From contig CP136066.1 in the NCBI GenBank assembly GCA_032622095.1, forward strand, positions 168,530,664 to 168,594,663: a DNA stretch of 64,000 nt, read 5' to 3'. Position 1 is the first letter of the stretch, and every line of letters starts with the position of its first letter. Under the pieces are notes generated by a model. It saw only the letters and a program-made list of their open reading frames with translations, was not told where the DNA came from and ran no database searches. Source of the stretch: Siphonodentalium dalli. Lineage: Eukaryota > Mollusca > Scaphopoda > Gadilida > Siphonodentaliidae. A program made the position numbers and the translations under genes. Below are positions 58,382 to 64,000 of the stretch, in pieces.

Positions 58382-58614
58382 GTGACCACCAGTAGATTTG
58401 AAGCATTGAATACTGTTTCCGTCCTCCTTCCGTTTGATGCCTCTTAAACAACCCAACCTGGCCGGTTTGTATGCCAACAGGTGGCGAGTCGAATGTTAAT
58501 CTGTATACTTTCCCCTCTAGTGTAAGCACGTAAGCACATGCGAATTGTCTTCCATTTTTCGTGGTAAGAATTGCACTATTCGTAATTAATTTGGCCCTTA
58601 AATTCATGTCTGCA
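58382..58614 (-). CDS. isolated internal exon, unrecognised
   Basis: A strong acceptor (ATTTTCTGTTGCAG) is followed by MNLRAKLITNSAILTTKNGR, FACAYVLTLEGKVYRLTF and DSPPVGIQTGQVGLFKRHQT, ending at a strong donor (GGTCAC|GTGAGTAAT). The beta-rich pattern could be an OB-like or other small fold, but no motif decides it. A second frame (YKPARLGCLRGIKRKEDGNS) is open over the last third, so a shift is possible. No partner exon found. Confidence 0.5.
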
Positions 58615-58679
58615 ACAGAAAATTGTATTATGTAATCGCGATTAAATAATAATAGATACAGGTAAATCATACATAAACC

Positions 58680-60490
58680 GCATCATGGTGAGCCGACGAC
58701 CAATTACTGTAGTTGGAAGACTAAGATCATTGGATATGGATACTTTGCTTAAGTTTTATTGGGTTATACGTATTCAGTGGTTGTGACAAGTGAGGTTCAG
58801 AGACACGTGGTACAACGCACTTGTTGACATTGCCAACGAAACCACCGAGTTTTGTAACCATTCCGCCTGCACGCGCATTGCCAAACAGCTTAGAAGCCGC
58901 ATGTGAAATTGTGAAACGTTTATCAGATAGAAGTAACTAAATGAGCTTGGCCATTGTGAATATATTTGTTACCAACGGTGACCCAAGCTGTTAAGGTTTC
59001 CAAGTGATTGCTGACAACGACTGCTTTTTGATAGCATAGATCGTTAACAGTCTGGAAACTAAATTCTTGTTTTTTCCTTCTCTTGCAACACCCATCACCC
59101 CAAACAATTGTCGCTTATTCCGCGTGTATACTGTTTTGCCGAATCTTGGTATACATGGGCCAATGGCAGTTTTATTTATAGAAATGGCATTATCTTGGAC
59201 GAATTAAAAGTCGGAATGCGACAAAAGGTGTAGTCGACAATTCTGGCGAGATGCATGCAGACCTTCAGTGATAAGTGGTATATAGTTGTACAAAGATTAT
59301 ATACTTCTATAATATAGCTTGAGGACATAAAGATATATATATTCTACAATTACAATCGTGAGTATATAATATATGATCTTGAGCGCGTCACCATTTTCGA
59401 TAGTCTCTTGTTACGCAATCTCATTGTGTTTTCTGTTATTGTATTATGGGTGGTGCCAGTGGAGAGATGGAGTTTCTATTTATAGGTAGAGACGCATTTA
59501 AAAGTGTAATATTATAACTATAAGCGTTATATGTTTCAACTTGTGTGAAAATATTTTCATTTTGAAGACATTAAAAGTTGTAGTCGTGACTGGTGAAGCC
59601 GTGTCAGCCGCCGGTTTGTTCATTATATATGTACTAATTGTTATGATTATGTTGGTGGGTCAAATCTATGAACTTTACTTCCGACGCAAGGTTATGATAT
59701 ATTTAGTAAATGAAACTACTAAAGTATTGTGTATTTTACAATATATGCCCACAGTTACTTGTGCGATCATATCATGCAGATGAATAAGTTTAGTTAGCGT
59801 TGTCGAATGTGATAGTATAATAGAGACCTTTCGCAAAACTCACGTTTACGGATACGGTACTACGTCACCAACATTTGTGTACTTTATAATCGTTCTCGTA
59901 TTTTACTATCCATAATGACGGTTTTCGATTTCATGGTTTCTAATAAGATCAAATAACACCTGAAATTTATATTCTGCAATATATCACTTTACTCCGTTCG
60001 AGACTATATGTATATCATGTAAACCATCCAATTGTATTGAGCTACGACCTCGATATACTGTTTAGATTGTTAATCACTGTTCTCGTCGTGAATCACGAGC
60101 TTCCCGCGAAATAAGATCGCTATTCACAACGGATAGCCATCGCTGGTTGCGACAGAAAACTTTACAGTAAGAGGAGTGCACTATGAAACCAGTCGCCAAA
60201 AATACAGTATATAGTATGCAATGAATGAGGAATTTTGAGTGATTATTATGTGCAAGATAATACACAATATATAGTGAAATTCAACAATTATTTAATCCAA
60301 CAACCCATGGTGGTGTCCTAACGTGTGCAGTTATAGAATGCCTCGGGAGAGCCTAAATAATGGCATAACCCTATTAATGAATAGTGAAAGATGTTGTGTT
60401 CTCTTCCACTTTCCCGAATTGAATAGTTCATTCAATTTAATAATATTTGGTTACTTTTAAAATACATTTGATAGACTTCTAAATATAATT
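58680..60490. other. gene-poor stretch
   Basis: No supported gene; AT-rich with several short TA-rich tracts. Confidence 0.45.
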
Positions 60491-60494
60491 TAGT

Positions 60495-60605
60495 GGATTT
60501 TTAAAGTTGTCTATATTATATATTCAACTCACTGATGGTATATTGGTATTTGTCCTATATTTGTGATCCACCAGATGACGTCTATGGTGCAGTCCTCGGT
60601 TTCTC
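60495..60605. repeat. dispersed repeat copy (CAACTCACTGATGG family)
   Basis: Third copy of the repeat seen at 55472 and 57940 (TTCAACTCACTGATGGTATA ... CACCAGATGACGTCTATGG). Confidence 0.75.
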
Positions 60606-60845
60606 CATCACATAGCTTAAAGATACGATACTGGGATTTTCCCAATTGTTTAGCCTGCCAAATAAAATAAAATTATATATCTATATATATATGACTAGTT
60701 TGATAAATCAACATGACGACTTTTTCTATCAAAAAACGTCTTTAATTCCTAGGCCTTTCATGCCTTCATGGCAATTTTCAAGGAATGACGTGTATAACAC
60801 TGTGACGTCATATAGCAACATGGGGGATAACTCTTGACGTCAAAG

Positions 60846-61663
60846 TTAAGAACTATTGAGTTTCGTCCGGAGTTTGAGTTTGAAATAATCTTCATTGCTC
60901 AGTCTTTCCGAATCACTATCACTTGCCATCTTATAGAATGGAAGATTGTGTACATCCCTCTACCACATACATCTATATGTTCGCTTAGAGGGATCATCCT
61001 AGTGCTGGGGTCTCTAATTTGTTGTCGATGGATCCGATTTCTCTCGACTAGGGTATCACCTGTCTGTCCGGCGTATGATTCACCACATCCCGAACGTGTG
61101 ATGCAATACATTAAATTGCGTGATTTACAATATAATGTTGCATTTGGCACAATGTTTTGTCCGTTTTTGAGTTGGAGTTCTGTTCCTGTGTACATATAGT
61201 CGTAGCCAACCCCACATGTTCTACAACGCGGGTCTCCACACTTGAACACGTGGTGTACTTTTTTTGTTCTGTTATATTTTGCTCTTGTTAACAGTTTTTT
61301 CATATTCCGTGGCTGTCTTTTACTCTCCAAAAAATTGTTGCCTGGGAATACTTTCAGCATGAGTGTGTCCTTATGTAAAATTGGTAACAAGCTCCTTGCG
61401 ATTCCCATCGGGTTAGGGTGATGAGGGTTGTGTGTAGTTACATATGGGATTTTTTCACCCTCACATACTGTTTGTTTCTGTTGACGCAAATTCTCAACTG
61501 GTATTTGTTTGGCCTTGTTTATGCCATCCAAGATGAGATTTAACGGATAATGCTGCTTTTGGAGAAATGATTCCAATTCCCGTAATCTTATATCTCGAGT
61601 TTCTGGATTGTTAACTATCGCGCACACTCTCCTAGCTAAACAGAATGGGATGTTCTGTACCAA
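60846..61663 (-). pseudogene. Penelope-like element: C-terminal linker and GIY-YIG endonuclease
   Basis: From the 5' end: RDIRLRELESFLQKQHYPLN and LILDGINKAKQIPVENLRQQ (the region after the reverse transcriptase), then RNMKKLLTRAKYNRTKK, the Cys motif FKCGDPRCRTCGVG, and the nuclease segment NLMYCITRSGCGESYAGQTG, DTLVERNRIHRQQIRDP and IPLSEHIDVCGRG. A frameshift in the GAGGG run near 60950 moves the frame to NLPFYKMASDSDSERLSNED and YFKLKLRTKLNSS, the normal C-terminus, ending at TAA 60846. In this class the nuclease nicks target DNA for reverse transcription. The RT itself is missing upstream of 61663, so the copy is 5'-truncated. Confidence 0.8.
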
Positions 61664-61739
61664 TGATATTATTCCTGTGGCTCTTACCTAATTTTTTCAT
61701 TTTATTTCAAATTAAATTAGTCTTATTTTAAATCAGTTT

Positions 61740-62090
61740 TAGAATCTCTTCAAGACGGGTGCTTGAATTGACCCACCTCCATCAATCGGCTAGTCACGCC
61801 TCTCCAGTGTTTAAGATTCAATTTTTGTTATATGTCGTATTTCTCGTTATATGTCGTTTTAAGTGTTTAATGTTTTCACGTATGTTTCTGTTCTCTTTTC
61901 TGCTCGTCCTGGTGCTTGTTGAGTATTGAATCCTGCATTGTTCACCCCTGTCTCACTGTGGAGAGGTACCGGTAGGCTGCTATATGCAGTGTCTAAACGG
62001 GTCACCGCTCCAGCTATGTACCAGTCTTAGGCCCGTCCAGAATTTGAAGAGGAGTCCACGGTGGCTGCTGTGCTAGTTGTTGTTTTTTAG
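61740..62090. other. flank of the Penelope-like copy, no gene
   Basis: Contains TTATATGTCGTATTTCTCGTTATATGTCGTTTTAAGTG, a direct repeat of TTATATGTCGT. Nothing coding recognised. Confidence 0.4.
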
Positions 62091-62099
62091 CTTTTCGTA

Positions 62100-62925
62100 T
62101 GGCAACTCAAAACAAAATAGTTCCCTTGAATAAATTTGTCGTCGGTAACGATGTCCAAATCACACTTAATAAGGCATTTGAATTGACTGGAATGCGCCAA
62201 CGTCTGGCCAAAACCGGATTATTGTCCATGAATTTGGAAATTTTAGAATTGGCTGGAGTAATTAATGGGTTTAACGATACAGCGTTAGCCCAATTCAGAA
62301 TGGTTGTGTATGATGCCGCCGGATATACCTTGATATATATGGACCAGGCTGTTTAATGCCTGTCATAATAGTTCATTAAATTAAATCAAATCATGATCGT
62401 TTGCCCTTAATTGGCGAACCTGTTCCACAAACTTTGCAAGATAATTGTTTTCATTCGTTGATCCACTTGTGTCCATTATCCCTTTAACATAAATCATTCT
62501 GCTATTACTCGGTATAATGGGAGTGGTCATACTACTCGTACTAGAGGTAAGGGTAACATTGTCCAAAGGCAATAATGTTGTCAATTCGGAATCCGAATTT
62601 AATTGTTCATTATCCCTCACCGATTCGTGGATTGTGATAACTTCCTCATGATGAAAAATATTTTTATCTGGTTTTATATCTTCTTTATATGGGCCAGCAA
62701 ACATTTCTTCCAAATCACAAAATTGCTCCATATCAATTTCAACAATATAATTATTTGTCACAATCACCTCCGAATCGGTACCATTTACCTCTGGTTCTTC
62801 ACATGTTGATACATTTACAGGCTGCTATGTTGGATTCTCATTGCCTCCAAACTAGACAAGGAAATGCCGTACTAATGCAATATCAGTCAATTCATCAGAA
62901 AAATCACTGCTCAAATTAAAAGACA
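62100..62925 (-). pseudogene. copy 3 of the DNNQVLxRRWRV family, most complete upstream frame
   Basis: From the ATG at about 62925: MSFNLSSDFSDELTDIALVR, two TAG stops, STCEEPEVNGTDSEVIV, EIDMEQFCDLEEMFAGPYKE, ELTTLLPLDNVTLTSSTSSM, IMDTSGSTNENNYLAKFVEQ and VRQLRANDHDLI, then a stop. The second frame (ILxxANAVSLNPLITPANSK, FMDNNPVLARRWRIPVNSNA) follows with several stops. The same two-part order and the GSTNE ... VEQVRxLRAN join occur at 53.3-54.1 kb. The 85-codon plus-strand frame here is a shadow of this copy. Confidence 0.55.
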
Positions 62926-62929
62926 TTTT

Positions 62930-63885
62930 CGTAGAGTACTCCTAACTTTGACAAATTAGCAATCACTGCAGTACAGTGTACTGTAGCATATTTACTTTGT
63001 ACTGAAATTGCATTTACTTCAGACTTCAGTCTCATTGGCTGTCATAAAAATAAAATATAATAGGTTCAAAAAGTCAAATATTTGCCTGCAATGAAACCGA
63101 CGAGGGATTTTATTAACGTTCATTATCACTCGAACCTCGTATAATTTGTTTAGATTTTTTTGTTTATTTTTTAATTTTTATCGGGATGATTTTGATCGGC
63201 GGTAATTCTATGGCTAATATTTGGCAGGATACATGGTTCAAACTGACCATGTCATGAACTAAACCAAAGATAAACACTATAAAATATGCATCAAGTTGAA
63301 ATTTGCACAACTTGTCATCAATTTCGATGAATTACACTGGTTTCCTATGTTAATTCAATAACCTGTGTTACGCATATCAAAATTCGCAAAGTCGCCAGCT
63401 AGTTTGAAAAATAACGCGTGTTGCGGGCCCAACATTGCCATGATCCAATAGCCGGTAAAAATATGACTATGGAAAGAGTGAGCGTAGACGGAATATATAG
63501 AGTTATCTGTCTTGTATTTTATGTTGTCTATTTTCGTAGACACATTTTCATTTTAATCAGCAATAAGCCAAAAATAAGACGTTAAAAGTTCGTTGACACC
63601 CATATAATGTTCTGATTACGCAATTTATGTTGGGCATCTGCTTGCTGGATGCTTTATATACTAGTAGGTTGGGTGCTAGAATTCGTTATTTCTGTATCGC
63701 ACTTGTTCTGCTGTTCACGGCAATCTGACCGCCATCACAGGGTTTGTTCTAACTTCTAATCCTCTAGACAGTGCCATGCCCACTCAGATTCCTGGTATGT
63801 AATAATGAGATACCTGATTACAGCCAATCACGCAACTAATTGTATCCATTTGCCTGTGTTTTGTAATATTAAATAAAATATAAAT
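62930..63885. other. gene-poor stretch
   Basis: No supported coding sequence or clear repeat recognised. Confidence 0.4.
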
Positions 63886-63889
63886 TTAT

Positions 63890-63976
63890 GGAGCCCCGGA
63901 GGACATCCGATTGTTTTTTTTAAGTCGTGGCCACGATAATAAAGTCGTGGCCACGAGAATATGAAGTCGTGGCCAC
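63890..63976. repeat. palindromic tandem repeat, AAGTCGTGGCCACGA unit, three copies
   Basis: AAGTCGTGGCCACGATAATA, AAGTCGTGGCCACGAGAATA and GAAGTCGTGGCCACTTGAC follow GGAGCCCCGGAGGACATC. The core CGTGGCCACG is a perfect palindrome. I recall similar GGAGCCCC...GTGGCCAC repeats from several marine animal genomes. Confidence 0.75.
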
Positions 63977-64000
63977 TTGACTGGTCCCCGGCCTATAAAC

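Noticed and set aside
62099-62356. 85-codon plus-strand frame (MATQNKIVPLNKFVVGNDVQ...)
   Set aside because: It is the antisense of the DNNQVLxRRWRV family; the minus-strand reading is shared by all three copies, while the plus frame is not open in the other two.

Overview
This is AT-rich nuclear DNA from an animal, most likely a marine invertebrate and perhaps a mollusc or other lophotrochozoan. Three things point there: compact exons with textbook GT-AG splice sites, poly(A) signals instead of operons, and a dense mix of decayed animal transposons (CR1/Jockey-like non-LTR elements, a Penelope-like element, a Merlin/IS1595-type transposase, a Harbinger-like element, tRNA-like SINE heads and fold-back MITEs). 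The mollusc call rests on the style of the repeats and is tentative. Nothing here looks bacterial or organellar.

Layout. 0-10 kb: a degenerate non-LTR ORF1 (- strand, 1.8-2.6 kb), two isolated - strand exons (1.1 and 3.8 kb), a small two-exon + strand gene with a poly(A) signal (5.9-6.4 kb), a frame-broken - strand coding remnant (8.2-8.9 kb) and a second small two-exon + strand gene with a Thr-rich tail (8.9-9.5 kb). 10-15 kb: fold-back elements, a broken Merlin-like transposase with an unusual long tail (- strand) and a CR1-like C-terminus (- strand). 15-20 kb: a near-perfect 110-bp-arm hairpin, three phase-compatible exons of a recurrent invertebrate gene family (- strand), a decayed copy of a first exon, and a four-unit satellite rich in AGGTCA half-sites. 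20-25 kb: a fresh 470-bp tandem duplication and a - strand gene split by a 26-bp duplication. 25-34 kb: mostly gene-poor, with a complex nested fold-back array at 29.7-31.5 kb. 33.8-34.8 kb: a Lys/Glu-rich - strand gene. 37-42 kb: non-LTR fragments, one of them interrupted by a 1.79-kb Harbinger-like element with a 3-bp target duplication. 42.6-47.4 kb: a C2H2 remnant, a tRNA 2'-phosphotransferase (TPT1/KptA) pseudogene, an isolated exon, a 147-bp triplicate, a well-formed first exon, and TatD-hydrolase and PHD-finger fragments. 49.2-52.8 kb: the best gene in the window, a six-exon - strand model of 274 codons whose splice phases all agree, with a SAM-domain first exon on the opposite strand inside one of its introns. 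53-63 kb: three copies of an unnamed ORF with a DNNQVLxRRWRV motif, one further exon, and a Penelope-like GIY-YIG segment.

Gene models were built by eye from splice signals, reading-frame phase and codon-like composition. Many frames break at homopolymer runs (T, G), so either the elements are old or the assembly carries uncorrected homopolymer errors. Family names come from remembered motifs, not from a database search.
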